Below are positions 37,892 through 46,231 of a DNA stretch of 64,000 bases, piece by piece. Each line of letters begins with the position of its first letter. Positions within the stretch are counted from its first letter, which is position 1. The DNA is taken from assembly GCA_963742875.1 (NCBI GenBank), contig CAVUNO010000017.1, forward strand, positions 1,240,001-1,304,000. The letters run 5' to 3'. The notes beneath the pieces are model-generated. The model saw only the letters and a list, made by a program, of their open reading frames with translations, had not been told where the DNA came from and made no database searches. The position numbers and the translations under genes are program-made. The DNA is from Bog-532 sp963742875. GTDB lineage: Bacteria > Actinomycetota > Actinomycetes > Streptosporangiales > Streptosporangiaceae.

Positions 37892-38872
37892 GTGAGCACC
37901 CCCACGTCCCTCGTCCTGCCTGACGGCATCCGGCGGACGGCGATCGAGACGAGCCGCGGGGCCTTCGCGGCGCTTGAAGCCGTCCCCGGCTCAGGAGTCT
38001 GCGAGCGCCAGCCCGCCGTCCTGGTTCCCGGTTTCACGGGCAGCAAGGAAGATTTCCTGGCCATCCTGCACCAGCTGGCCGCGGCCGGGCGCCGGGTGCT
38101 GGCGCTCGACATGCGGGGACAGTACGAGACGGCCGGCCCGGACGATCCCCGCGCCTACACCATCGGTGAGCTCGCCTTCGACATCGCCGCCGTCATCGAC
38201 GCCGTGGCCGCCCGCGCGGCGGCCCCGGACGGCATCGCGGGCGGCGGACGCGGACTGGTGCACGTGGCCGGCCACTCCTTCGGCGGCCTAGTGGTACGCG
38301 AAGCCGTCCTGGCTGGCGCCTCCGGCATCGGATCCCTCACGTTCATGAGCTCCGGGCCGGGCCAGCTGACCGGAGCGGCAGCCGCCGAACTGGCCCAGCT
38401 GACCGCGAGCCTGGAGGGCAGCAGCCCTGAGGTCATGCGGCGCACGATCCGGCGCACCTGGGACACCACCGTGGCCCTCCAGGCGACCGCCGCGGACGTA
38501 GACGCCCAGGTCGCGGCCTTCCTGCGGAAACGTATGCTGCGCAACTCCGCCGTCGGCCTGCGCGTCATGGGCCGGTACCTGCTCGGCGCCCCGGACCGCA
38601 CGGCCGAGCTGGCCCGGTCGGTTGATGCCCCCGTCCTCGTCCTGTACGGCGAGGACGACGACAAGTGGGAGCCGGCCGCCCAGGAGCAGATGGCGTCGCA
38701 GCTGACCGCCGAACGGGTCTGCATCCCGGCCGCGGCCCACTCCCCCGCCGTAGACGCGCCGGAGACCACCGCCAGCGCGCTCAACGCGTTCTGGCACGCG
38801 GCCGAGGCCGAGGCCGCAGCGGACGGCCGGGACCGCGCAGCCAGGCGGAAAGCCCGGGCCCGCCCGCTGTAG
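37892..38872 (+). CDS. Alpha/beta hydrolase
   Basis: A 326-residue hydrolase from GTG 37892; a longer frame overlaps the helicase end. The oxyanion region is AVLVPGFTGSKEDFLAILHQ, the Asp strand RVLALDMRGQYETAGPDD, the nucleophile VHVAGHSFGGLVVREAVLAG (Ser), the acid VLVLYGEDDDKWEPAAQEQM and the final His CIPAAAHSPAVDAPE. An alpha/beta hydrolase next to a RecB-like nuclease and PHP gene is a recurring actinobacterial neighbourhood. Substrate unknown. Confidence 0.88.
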   Translation: MSTPTSLVLPDGIRRTAIETSRGAFAALEAVPGSGVCERQPAVLVPGFTGSKEDFLAILHQLAAAGRRVLALDMRGQYETAGPDDPRAYTIGELAFDIAAVIDAVAARAAAPDGIAGGGRGLVHVAGHSFGGLVVREAVLAGASGIGSLTFMSSGPGQLTGAAAAELAQLTASLEGSSPEVMRRTIRRTWDTTVALQATAADVDAQVAAFLRKRMLRNSAVGLRVMGRYLLGAPDRTAELARSVDAPVLVLYGEDDDKWEPAAQEQMASQLTAERVCIPAAAHSPAVDAPETTASALNAFWHAAEAEAAADGRDRAARRKARARPL

Positions 38873-38874
38873 GG

Positions 38875-39798
38875 TCAGGCGCTCTCGTCGTCCGTGATGC
38901 CGTCCCAGGGACGGCGCGCGGGGCTGGCCGCGGCTCCCTCGGCGCAATGCTGCCGGTAGTCGCACCAGCCGCAGCCCGGCCCGGGCCGCGGCGGGAACAC
39001 CTCGTCGTACCGCGCGGGCTCCTGGCCGCCGCGGTAGGCCTGGTCCGCCGCGGCGCACTCGGCGGCGATGTCCTCGGCCCGGCGCACCTGCCGGGCCAGC
39101 GTGGCGTCGGTGTGCTCCCAGCCGAGCACGGTCCCGCTGGGCAGGTGGTGCAGTTCGACCCGATGGCAGGGCCGGCGCAGCGAACGCGCCGCCGCGACCG
39201 CGTACAGGGCGAGCGCCAGCGAACTGCGCGCGTCGTCCGTGCTGAGCAGTTGACGCCCGGTCTTGTAGTCCACGACGACCAGCTCGGTGCCGCGATCGCG
39301 GCCAGCCTGGGTCGCCGGGCCCACCGGGCCCGGCGGCCCTGGCGGGCCCGCCAGACGCTCGTCCAGCCGGTCGATGCGCCCGGACACGGCGATGCGGTCG
39401 GTGCGGGTCGCGACCGTCCGCTCCACGCCCAGCGGCTCGTCGGCCGGGTCCAGCGCCGCCACGTAGGACTCGACCATCGCGCGGGCCCGCGCGCGCTGCC
39501 GCGCGGACTGCCGCTCGTCCGCAAAGCCCTGGGCGATCCATCCCGCTTGGAGCAGGTCACCGGCCGCGGTCACGGTGCGCCCCGGCAGCGGCCGCCGCCA
39601 CCAGCCCGCGAGCGCGTTGTGCACACTGGCACCGAGGCTGTTGTGGGCCCAGGGTGCCCCCTTCGGCGGGGGCGGCCGGTCCAGGTAGGCCATCCGGTAA
39701 CGCCGGGGGCAATCCAGCCAGGAGGTCAGGCGCGTCGGGGTACACGCATACAACTTCTCCGGCATCCCGCCGAAGCTGAGCTGCTCCGCCGCACCCAT
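38875..39798 (-). CDS. RecB-family (PD-(D/E)XK) exonuclease
   Basis: A 307-residue nuclease from ATG 39798 with GGGAGGAG just upstream; the ORF extends 16 codons further. Motifs are CTPTRLTSWLDCPRRYRMAY at the N-terminus, SLGASVHNALAGWWR, VSGRIDRLDE, ELVVVDYKTGRQLLSTDDAR (catalytic D-x-K) and a C-terminal GCGWCDYRQHC. The four Cys match the iron-sulfur staple of Cas4/AddB-type nucleases. It acts on DNA ends or single strands; no helicase partner is adjacent. Confidence 0.9.
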   Translation of the reverse strand: MGAAEQLSFGGMPEKLYACTPTRLTSWLDCPRRYRMAYLDRPPPPKGAPWAHNSLGASVHNALAGWWRRPLPGRTVTAAGDLLQAGWIAQGFADERQSARQRARARAMVESYVAALDPADEPLGVERTVATRTDRIAVSGRIDRLDERLAGPPGPPGPVGPATQAGRDRGTELVVVDYKTGRQLLSTDDARSSLALALYAVAAARSLRRPCHRVELHHLPSGTVLGWEHTDATLARQVRRAEDIAAECAAADQAYRGGQEPARYDEVFPPRPGPGCGWCDYRQHCAEGAAASPARRPWDGITDDESA

Positions 39799-39853
39799 GC
39801 GCTCCTCCCTTGTCACCGTCCGCAAGCTATCAGGTACCACCGACAAAAGAGCG

Positions 39854-40264
39854 TCAGTGCTGGTGCGCGAAGGCGAGCACCGCGGTCGCGACGAGCTGGA
39901 CCGCGATCGCGGACAGCAGCAGGCCCGCGATGCGGGTCAGCAGCTCGACGCCGTTGTCGGTGAGGATGCGGTGGATCACCGTGGAGAACCGCATCGCCAG
40001 CCACACCACGACCATCACGGCCAGGATGGCCAGCGCCAGGGCCAGCACGTTGGCCGGACCGTGGATCCGCTGGACGAACAACATGGTGGCGACGATCGCG
40101 CCCGGCCCGGCCAGCAGCGGGGTGCCCAGCGGGACGAACGCGACGTTGGCCCGGGCCCCAGCCCTCAGCCATGCGGATGCTTGCTGGCTGCCTGACCAGC
40201 ACCGGAGGATGGTGCCGGATGCCCGGGCGGCGTTCAGGATGCCTGGGCGGCCAAGCGCTCCCAC
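39854..40264 (-). pseudogene. MarC-family membrane protein lacking its N-terminal half
   Basis: The frame encodes only the C-terminal half of a MarC (UPF0056) protein: AFVPLGTPLLAGPGAIVATM, LALALAILAVMVVVWLAMRF, GVELLTRIAGLLLSAIAVQL, three membrane helices. The first ~100 residues, normally three more helices, are absent. The ~35 residues before VAFVPLG (ARASGTILRCWSGSQQ) are not MarC-like. The 5' end runs directly into the end of the PHP gene, its usual neighbour, so about 300 bases seem to have been lost in place. It is probably non-functional. Confidence 0.8.
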
Positions 40265-41088
40265 GATTCGGGAGGGGTGGTCTCGCAGCCGATCCGGTAC
40301 CCGGTCAGCGCGCCGTGATCGTCGCTGCCGCCCGTCGCGGCCAGGCCCAGTTCACCGGCGAGGGCTCGCGCCTGGGCCCGTTCGGCCGCGGGTTGGTCGG
40401 GATGCCAGACCTCGACGCCGGCCAGCCCGGCGGCGGCCAGCCTGGCGATGACCTCGTCCGGCACCTCGTAACCGGGCGTGCCGGGGTGCGCCAGCACGCT
40501 GACCCCGCCCGCGTCGCGGACCAGGCCGATCGCCACCGATGGGTCGAGCGCGTACTTGTCCTCATACGCGCGGCCGCCGTCACCGATCCATTCCGCGGTG
40601 AAGGCTTCGGCCGGATCGCTGATCACGCCGGCGGCCGCCATCGCACGGGCGATGTGCGGTCGGCCCACCACGCTGCCACCGGCGATCGCGGCCACCTGCT
40701 CCCAGGTGACGCCGGCGCCGAGGGCGGCCAGCTTGGCCACCATGGCGCGGGCGCGCCGCACCCGGTCGTCGCGGATGCTCGCGGTTTCGGCGGCCAGGCC
40801 GGGATGGGCCGGATCGAACAGGTAGGCCAGCAGGTGCAGGCTCCGCCCGTCCAGGTGGCAGGACAGCTCCATGCCCGGGACGAAGGTCAGGCCCGGGGGG
40901 TCCGGCGGGCCTGCGGGGCCCCGGGGGCCCGGTGAGAGCGCGGCGCGCGCCCCGGCGTGGCCGGCCACCGTGTCGTGGTCGGTCAGCGCGACCACGTCGA
41001 CGCCGCGTTCCCGGGCCCGGCGCATGACCTCGGCGGGCGGATCGGTACCGTCGGAGGCACTGCTGTGGGTGTGCAGGTCGATGCGCAC
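40234..41088 (-). CDS. PHP-domain metal-dependent phosphoesterase
   Basis: A 284-residue protein. MRIDLHTHSSASDGTDPPAE gives the H-x-H metal ligands, then ALTDHDTVAGHAGAR and GMELSCHLDGRSLHLLAYLF, SVLAHPGTPGYEVPDEVIA and GGSDDHGALTGYRIGC with the final D-x-H. This fits the YciV/RNase AM type that cleaves 3',5'-bisphosphonucleotides or the 5' end of short RNAs. Its 3' end overlaps the truncated marC frame. Confidence 0.92.
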   Translation of the reverse strand: MRIDLHTHSSASDGTDPPAEVMRRARERGVDVVALTDHDTVAGHAGARAALSPGPRGPAGPPDPPGLTFVPGMELSCHLDGRSLHLLAYLFDPAHPGLAAETASIRDDRVRRARAMVAKLAALGAGVTWEQVAAIAGGSVVGRPHIARAMAAAGVISDPAEAFTAEWIGDGGRAYEDKYALDPSVAIGLVRDAGGVSVLAHPGTPGYEVPDEVIARLAAAGLAGVEVWHPDQPAAERAQARALAGELGLAATGGSDDHGALTGYRIGCETTPPESWERLAAQAS

Positions 41089-41128
41089 CGGCCCATCGTA
41101 TGCGGGACCTGTCCACCCGGGAAAAGCA

Positions 41129-41165
41129 CCGACGGGCGGCAGGCACGGGGCCTGCCGCCCGTCGG
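41129..41165 (-). terminator. Strong Rho-independent terminator
   Basis: CCGACGGGCGGCAGGC (41129-41144) and GCCTGCCGCCCGTCGG (41150-41165) form a perfect 16-bp stem with a 5-base loop. On the minus strand it is followed by GGTGCTTTTCCC, a short U-run. It ends transcription from the secreted-protein gene at 41205 before the PHP gene begins. Confidence 0.88.
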
Positions 41166-41204
41166 GTGGCCGGTGACGATGCGGTCACCGTGCTGCCTTA
41201 GTGG

Positions 41205-41924
41205 CTACATCGCGCCGTGGACCGGGCCGGCCATGGCGCTCCACTGCTGGTTGTCGAAGACGGTGCCATTCGCGTAGTGGTGCAGCGGCTGGACATTCAC
41301 CCACGGACGCGGCATGTCGGTCGGGTTGCCGACCGGGTAGTTCAGCACGAGCGGGTCGGAGACGCTGTCCGTCGCACCGTTGATGAGGAAGGCGTAGCGA
41401 TGTTTCGGCACGTCACGAATCGCCATGCCATGGTGCGGGGCTAGGCCCGCGGCCCAGATCGAGTTCGAGTACCGGCCGCACGGCTCCAGCCGGACCTTGT
41501 AGCCGGGCTGGGCGATCACACCCGGCCAGGTGCTGGTGCAGAGGCCGCTTTTGCGGCCGAGCGGCGCGTACTGGAACTCGAACGCGCGGAAAGAGCCGTA
41601 CTTGGCGTTGAACTGCCGCGCGATCAGGCTGTGCTTTCTCATGGTGTACAGGCTGCGGACCGTGCCGAGGTCCTTGATCACGAAGTCCTCGGCCCGGTCA
41701 CTGCTGGAGGCCTGGAAGAGGATGACCTCCTGGTCCGCCGCGGTCGTGCCCTGGAACGTGTCCAGGAGGAAGCGGGGGCCGAACTTCAGTGTGTGCACGT
41801 CACTGCAGCCCGGACCGCAGCCTCTGGTGGCCGCGCTGGCACTCAGTGTGCTGAGCATGTTAAGGCCACCGCCGGCCAGCGCGAACGTGGCGGCTGCGGC
41901 CGCGAGCTTTGCCTTCAAGGACAT
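41205..41924 (-). CDS. Secreted protein of unknown function, possibly beta-trefoil-like
   Basis: A 239-residue protein with a clear signal peptide (KAKLAAAAATFALAGGGLNM, cleavage near SASAA). The mature part starts RGCGPGCSDVHTLKFG and includes LCTSTWPGVIAQPGYKVRLE and PCGRYSNSIWAAG. The Cys-spacing and Q/W-x-W-like ending resemble ricin-type repeats but only weakly. GGAGGAA lies five bases before the ATG. Its ~150-base leader is duplicated in front of the next secreted gene, so both are probably controlled together. Own terminator at 41129-41165. Confidence 0.8.
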   Translation of the reverse strand: MSLKAKLAAAAATFALAGGGLNMLSTLSASAATRGCGPGCSDVHTLKFGPRFLLDTFQGTTAADQEVILFQASSSDRAEDFVIKDLGTVRSLYTMRKHSLIARQFNAKYGSFRAFEFQYAPLGRKSGLCTSTWPGVIAQPGYKVRLEPCGRYSNSIWAAGLAPHHGMAIRDVPKHRYAFLINGATDSVSDPLVLNYPVGNPTDMPRPWVNVQPLHHYANGTVFDNQQWSAMAGPVHGAM

Positions 41925-42070
41925 TCAGGTTCCTCCCAATGGAACGACGACCGTGCTCCGGGCACGGGTTAAGGGGGACCACCCCCCAGCAGGCATCAGC
42001 TCTTTGCACACAGATTCTTACGGTGCGTGCTGGTGCCTGCGCGTGAGTGGTTCCGGGCGGATGGAAGTGC
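41925..42070 (-). promoter_or_regulatory. Structured 5' leader of secreted gene 1, duplicated in leader 2
   Basis: Similar bases occur upstream of the 43105 gene. Shared elements (plus-strand coordinates) are a hairpin CCGTGC/GCACGG (41951-41967) next to the ribosome site, a GGGGG/CCCCC hairpin (41973-41986), and a long-range stem GCAGGCA (41989-41995) with TGCCTGC (42034-42040), enclosing 38 bases. The long-range stem is kept in the second leader with a changed base pair. It is probably a cis-acting RNA; no known riboswitch class was recognised. Confidence 0.55.
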
Positions 42071-42210
42071 TGAGGATCAGCCCGGGCTGAAGGCCGCCGG
42101 GCGCGCCGGGAGCGCGGGATGCCCGGAACGGGCGGGGCGCGGTCAGACGGGGCCTAAAACGGGCAGAGCCGATTCGCCGCCGCACCCGCGGGGCCGCCAC
42201 CGGCAAGGGT

Positions 42211-42244
42211 GCGGCCCCCGGCTAAACCCCTAGCCGGGGGCCGC
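42211..42244 (-). terminator. Terminator hairpin after secreted gene 2
   Basis: GCGGCCCCCGGCTA (42211-42224) pairs perfectly with TAGCCGGGGGCCGC (42231-42244), 14 bp with a 6-base loop, about 35 bases after the end of the secreted gene on the minus strand. The U-run is weak. Confidence 0.75.
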
Positions 42245-42278
42245 TCCGTCCTCCGCGCACGGTCAGTTTACGGCCAGC

Positions 42279-43105
42279 TCAACGGCGGGTGCCGGTGCCG
42301 TTGGCGTTCGTCCAGAACCACGTGTTGGTGTTGTTGTGGCTGTTGAGCGCGTCACCGGTGCGGCCGGTGGCGGAAAGAGCCCTCCCCTGGGAGCCGGGGC
42401 CGCGGCCGGGCTTCGCCGGCAGACATGTAGGAGCGGGCGCCCTCGACAAACTTGCCGTTCGCCACGCTGTACAGGGCGTAGGCGGTGGCGCTGCTGCTCG
42501 TTGTGGATGACAACCGACCCGCGCCAGGGCGTGGGCGCGCTGGGCGCCGGCGGCAGGACATTCGGCGGCGGCGTCGTCGTCGGCAGGCTGGCCTTCGGCC
42601 GGCGACGGCAGCCGCGGCATGGGGTGGGCGCAACAGCCATGAACGCCTGCCACACCTGCTGGTTGCAGGACCGCAGGACCAGGTTGGTACCGCCCCTGCC
42701 CTTGTTATCGGGGTTGGCCACGCACATGGACGTCCACTGACCAGACGGCGTGTAGACGATCGAGTACCAGATTCCGGGCGACGCTGACGGTGATCCGGGG
42801 ATCTGCCCGTAGTGCTCAACTTTCGTCAGGTCGGTACCCGGATCGGTGCCGGGGCTGTAGTTCTTGTACTCGATCAGCGGGGTGTTGGATGCACTGGACT
42901 GGCCCTTGACGGCCCATCCCAGCCCGCCGCTGGCACCGTCCGCGCTGGCCGGAGATTCCGTGAATGTGCCGCACTGGGTGCCGTACGCGGCGAGGCAATC
43001 GTTTGTGCTGGCCCCGGCGGGAGCGGCGAACGCCGCCCCGATCGCGGGGGCCAGCCCCAGCATTGATATGGCGGCGGCGGACCGCCAGGTGATACGTCTG
43101 CGCAT
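42279..43105 (-). pseudogene. Secreted protein with frameshifted C-terminal domain
   Basis: ATG 43105 opens a signal peptide (RRRITWRSAAAISMLGLAPA), followed by STNDCLAAYGTQCGTFTESP, SPGIWYSIVYTPSGQWTSMC and LRSCNQQVWQAFMAV. After a Pro-rich linker the reading changes frame at least twice: one frame carries ATAYALYSVANGKFVEGARS, and another carries LSATGRTGDALNSHNNTNTW and FWTNANGTGTRR before a stop at 42279. The segments join into one lectin-like secreted protein of about 275 residues. Another frame would stop at 42263. Either a decaying gene or sequence error in GC-rich repeats. Confidence 0.7.
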
Positions 43106-43220
43106 GGTGCCTCCCATTGGAACGACGACCGTGCTTCGCGCACGGGTTAGGGGACTACCCCCCAGCAGGCGGCAGCTTTCCGTACGCATATGACTACGGT
43201 GCGTGCTGACGCCTGCTCGC
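43106..43220 (-). promoter_or_regulatory. Structured 5' leader of secreted gene 2, paralogous to leader 1
   Basis: Matches the leader at 41925-42070 in order and spacing: hairpin CCGTGC/GCACGG (43129-43145), GGGG/CCCC hairpin (43150-43161), and long-range stem AGCAGGCG (43164-43171) with CGCCTGCT (43210-43217), again enclosing exactly 38 bases. One pair changed from A-T in leader 1 to G-C here, a covariation. Similarity continues upstream to about 43320, so the promoter was probably duplicated too. Confidence 0.55.
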
Positions 43221-43417
43221 GGGTGGTTCCGGTCAGTGAGATGCGGAGGATCGGCCCGGGTCAGCGTGGCGGGCTGGGCACCCTGGGCGGGCTGGGCGCG
43301 GTCAGGCGGGGCGCAAAACGGGCAACGCCGGCGAGTTCAGCGAGGCGTTACCCAAGCGAAGCGATTTCGGTACAAGCGCCGCTGTCGCGGCATAGGCGGC
43401 ATTGCTAGAATTGCACA

Positions 43418-43498
43418 CCGGTCTCCGTCCCTCCTGTGCAGGGCGAGATTCTAGGCTCTGCCCGGTGAATTGCGGTCACCGGGCAGAGCCACCTTTTT
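43418..43498 (+). ncRNA. Candidate small RNA ending at an intrinsic terminator
   Basis: TGCTAGAAT at 43403-43411 is an extended -10-like box; transcription from about 43418 would run into the perfect terminator at 43454-43498, giving an ~80-base RNA. The -35 region is weak and no protein frame on this strand explains the terminator. This is a positional inference only. Confidence 0.25.
43454..43498 (+). terminator. Perfect 15-bp intrinsic terminator with no obvious gene
   Basis: GGCTCTGCCCGGTGA (43454-43468) and TCACCGGGCAGAGCC (43476-43490) pair perfectly around a 7-base loop, followed by ACCTTTTT. This is a textbook Rho-independent terminator on the plus strand, yet no plus-strand gene ends there. 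Confidence 0.85.
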
Positions 43499-43909
43499 GT
43501 GGCGGCCATCGCGTGCCGATTTACTGCGGTTAACCGGCCCCCTTTCGAGGCCTCGCATAAGCAAGACGCAGCAGAGCGTAACACGGTTGAGACGCACGAA
43601 AGAGTATTTGCTCTCCGTGACCAGAATTTTACTTTTCGCATCCGATCGCTGACTGAGTGTATCCGCGACACCGGGCATGGCAACCGTTCGCAATCGAACT
43701 GTGACCTCTGTCCTGCGGAAACTGTTCATTTGGAGTCAGACATGTGCGCTCCGTAATAACTGGAAAGACATCCCAAACCAGTTACAATAAGTAGCCAAAA
43801 TTGGGATATCCTGTCCCACCTCACCCGGCTTCAATTCCCCCGGCAGAACGGGCGGCGGTGACGGCAGTTACGCTGAGAACATGTGCCGGAAAATATGCTG
43901 TAACGGACA

Positions 43910-44350
43910 ATGCGGAAAGGCGCCCGGCGTGAAAACAACGGGCCACGGGCCGTGAATGGCACCCGCATTCCCTGCGTCGGCGCCATTGTCCGGGACGGCG
44001 CCGGGAGACTACTGCTCATCAAGCGCGGGCACGACCCCGAGGCCGGGAAGTGGTCGCTGCCCGGCGGCCGGATCGAGCCCGGCGAGACCGCCGCGCAGGC
44101 CCTGGTGCGGGAGATGCGCGAGGAGACCGGGCTGACCGTTGTCCCCGGGCCGCTGCTCGGCGCGGTGGAGCGGCCCGGCCCCGGCGGCAGCATCATCGAC
44201 ATCCGCGACTACGCGGCCACCGTGACGGGTGGCACCCTGGCCGCCGGGGACGACGCCGCCGACGCCCGCTGGGTGGCCGCCGCGGACGTGCCGCGCCTGC
44301 CGCTGACCTCCGGCCTGGCCGAAGCGCTCGCCTCATGGGGCGTCCTGTAG
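43910..44350 (+). CDS. NUDIX hydrolase
   Basis: A 146-residue Nudix protein: IPCVGAIVRDGAGRLLLIKR, then the Nudix box (GGRIEPGETAAQALVREM and REETGL), followed by IIDIRDYAATVTGG and ARWVAAADVPRLPL. It would hydrolyse a nucleoside diphosphate linked to some moiety; the substrate is not readable. ATG 43910 has no clear ribosome site; a later in-frame GTG near 43952 is an alternative start. Confidence 0.88.
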   Translation: MRKGARRENNGPRAVNGTRIPCVGAIVRDGAGRLLLIKRGHDPEAGKWSLPGGRIEPGETAAQALVREMREETGLTVVPGPLLGAVERPGPGGSIIDIRDYAATVTGGTLAAGDDAADARWVAAADVPRLPLTSGLAEALASWGVL

Positions 44351-44418
44351 GCCGCCGCCGGCTTTTGGTACACCTCTACCTGTTTCGCCAATCGTCTCTG
44401 GCTCCATAGCATGAGGAC

Positions 44419-45564
44419 ATGACATCCCCCACCGTGTCCTCCCCCACCACCGAACAGGTGTCCCGCGCGCTCGCCGGCGTGAACGACCCGGAGATCCGGC
44501 GGCCGATCACGGAACTCGGCATGGTCAAGAACATCGACATCTCACCGGACGGCTCGGTCCGCGTGGATGTCTACCTACGGTCGCCGGCTGCCCGTTGCGG
44601 GACACGATCACCCGCGAGGTGACCGCCGCGGTCGGCGCGGTCGAGGGCGTGTCCCGGGTCCGGGTGGAGCTCGACGTGATGAGCGACGAGCAGCGCCGGG
44701 GGCTGCAGACCCAGCTGCGCGGCGGCCAGGAGGCCCCGGAGATCCCCTTCTCCCAGCCCACCTCGCTGACCCGGGTCTTCGCGGTAGCCAGCGGCAAGGG
44801 CGGGGTCGGCAAATCGTCGGTGACGGTGAACCTGGCCGTGGCGCTGGCCGCGTCCGGGGCGAAGGTCGGGGTCGCGGACGCCGACATCTACGGGCATTCG
44901 GTGCCCAGGATGCTCGGGGTCACCGGGACGCCGACCCAGGTGGAAAAGATGATCATGCCGCCGTCGGCGCACGGCGTGAAGGTCATCTCGATCGGGATGT
45001 TCACCAAGGGCAACGCGCCGGTGGTCTGGCGCGGCCCGATGCTGCACCGCGCCCTGCAGCAGTTCCTCGCCGACGTGTTCTGGGGCGACCTGGACGTCCT
45101 GCTGCTGGACCTGCCGCCCGGCACCGGCGACATCGCCATCTCGGTGGCCCAGATGCTGCCCACCGCCGAACTGCTGGTGGTCACCACCCCGCAGCTCGCG
45201 GCGGCGGAGGTCGCCGAGCGGGCCGGCGCCGATGGTCCTGCAGACCCATCAGCGCATCGCCGGGGTCATCGAGAACATGTCGTACCTGGCCTGCCCGCAC
45301 TGCGGAGAGCACACCGACATCTTCGGCTCCGGCGGCGGCCAGACCGTCGCCGCCGCGCTGACCCGGATCACCGGGGCGCAGGTCCCGCTGCTGGGCCGGG
45401 TGCCGATCGACACCCGGCTGCGCGAGGGCGGCGACGCGGGCCGGCCCCTGGTGCTCAGCGACCCATCCGCACCCGCTGCTGTGGAACTCAACAAGATCGC
45501 CGACGGCCTGGCCAGCCGGGCTCGCGGCCTCGTGGGGCGTTCCCTGCCGCTAAGCCCGCGCTAG
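44419..45564 (+). pseudogene. mrp: Mrp/NBP35-family Fe-S carrier ATPase with two frameshifts
   Basis: Three frames encode one 381-residue protein. An N-terminal DUF59 domain (VSRALAGVNDPEIRRPITEL) is followed by RDTITREVTAAVGAVEGVSR, then the P-loop VFAVASGKGGVGKSSVTVNL, ADIYGHSVPRMLG, DLPPGTGDIAISVAQMLPTA, and the CxxC in YLACPHCGEHTDIFG. One base is missing near 44574-44577 (VYLTVAGCPLRD expected) and one is extra near 45227-45232, so total length stays in frame. Mrp loads Fe-S clusters onto apoproteins. Loss of such a conserved gene would be surprising, so sequence error is likely. Confidence 0.88.
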
Positions 45565-45600
45565 CGGCGGTCATCCCAGCAGGCTACGGCGAGGCGTTCA

Positions 45601-45714
45601 TACCGGCCCAGCGAATCCCGGGGCAGCGGCCCGGGTGAGCGGCCGGTGTGCCGGCGAGACACCAGCGCGCGGGCGCGAAGCGCACCCGGGGGTTCCAGGG
45701 GTCGTCCCCGCTGG
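45601..45714. repeat. Intergenic repeat, copy A
   Basis: About 115 bases (TACCGGCCCAGCGA, then GTGAGCGGCCGGTGTG, GGCGCGAAGCGCA, GGGGGTTCC and GGGGTCGTCCCC) that recur at 52316-52430. It lies between the convergent mrp and tatB genes. Hairpins GCGCGAAGCGC and GGGG-TCGT-CCCC suggest a terminator role. Confidence 0.75.
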
Positions 45715-45748
45715 GCCAGCACGGTTCCGGGAGGTCGCCCCCCGGGAG

Positions 45749-46096
45749 TTATGTCGCTTCGGTGTCGAAGGGGGGTTCCTCGCCGGGGAGGAGGGCATTG
45801 GCGCGGGCGGAGGCGACCGGGGCCTCGCTGCCGTCGTGGCCGTTCATCTCGCCGTTCAGGTCACTGAGCAGGTGCTTCTGGACGAAATGGCGCGGGTTCA
45901 GGTCGTCGATGTCGAAGTCGGCGAACTCCGGGCCGAGGCCCTCCCGCAGGTCAGCCTTGGCGCCCTCCGCGATCCGCCGCAGTTCGCGCAGCGCCTTCCC
46001 CGCCTTGGCCGCCATCTTGGGCAGCTCGTTGGGACCGAACACCACCAGTGCGATCACAGCCAGCACCAGCAGCTTGGGCAGGGACAGGTCGAACAC
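45749..46096 (-). CDS. tatB: Sec-independent translocase subunit TatB
   Basis: A 115-residue protein from GTG 46096 (GGAG six bases upstream): VFDLSLPKLLVLAVIALVVF, GPNELPKMAAKAGKALRELR. The short N-terminal membrane helix with Pro hinge and long amphipathic helix are TatB/TatA features, and the length and acidic tail (NPRHFVQKHLLSDLNGE) indicate TatB. It recognises twin-arginine signal peptides together with TatC. The ORF extends 17 codons upstream, but the M/V-F-D start matches the family. It is the last gene of the sigE operon-like cluster. Confidence 0.9.
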   Translation of the reverse strand: MFDLSLPKLLVLAVIALVVFGPNELPKMAAKAGKALRELRRIAEGAKADLREGLGPEFADFDIDDLNPRHFVQKHLLSDLNGEMNGHDGSEAPVASARANALLPGEEPPFDTEAT

Positions 46097-46231
46097 CGGG
46101 TCTCCAACGGCCTCATCCGCCAGCGGCGGTTGCCGCTCCGGGTCCACTGTAATCCGTCCGGACGCCTGGCGCGCCGGGCCGGGCGGCCGCGGTCGCCGCC
46201 TCCTGGCCCGCGTCCCGGCCCGCGACGCTGA

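Larger units (their letters stand above)
43221..43909. other. Long gene-poor region, lower GC on its right side
   Basis: About 690 bases without a supported protein gene. The left part holds the upstream end of the duplicated leader. A strong terminator hairpin lies at 43454-43498. From about 43540 to 43900 the GC drops and stop codons are frequent. Several small frames on both strands have no ribosome sites. This may be old, decayed or transferred DNA, or hold a small RNA. Confidence 0.45.

Noticed and set aside
41925..43220. The shared leaders as a ydaO (c-di-AMP) or GEMM riboswitch
   Set aside because: The conserved cores of those classes are not present and the region is too short for ydaO.
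43405..43729. Small minus-strand proteins in the gene-poor region
   Set aside because: The overlapping frames have no ribosome sites, run through the terminator hairpin and show no recognisable motif.
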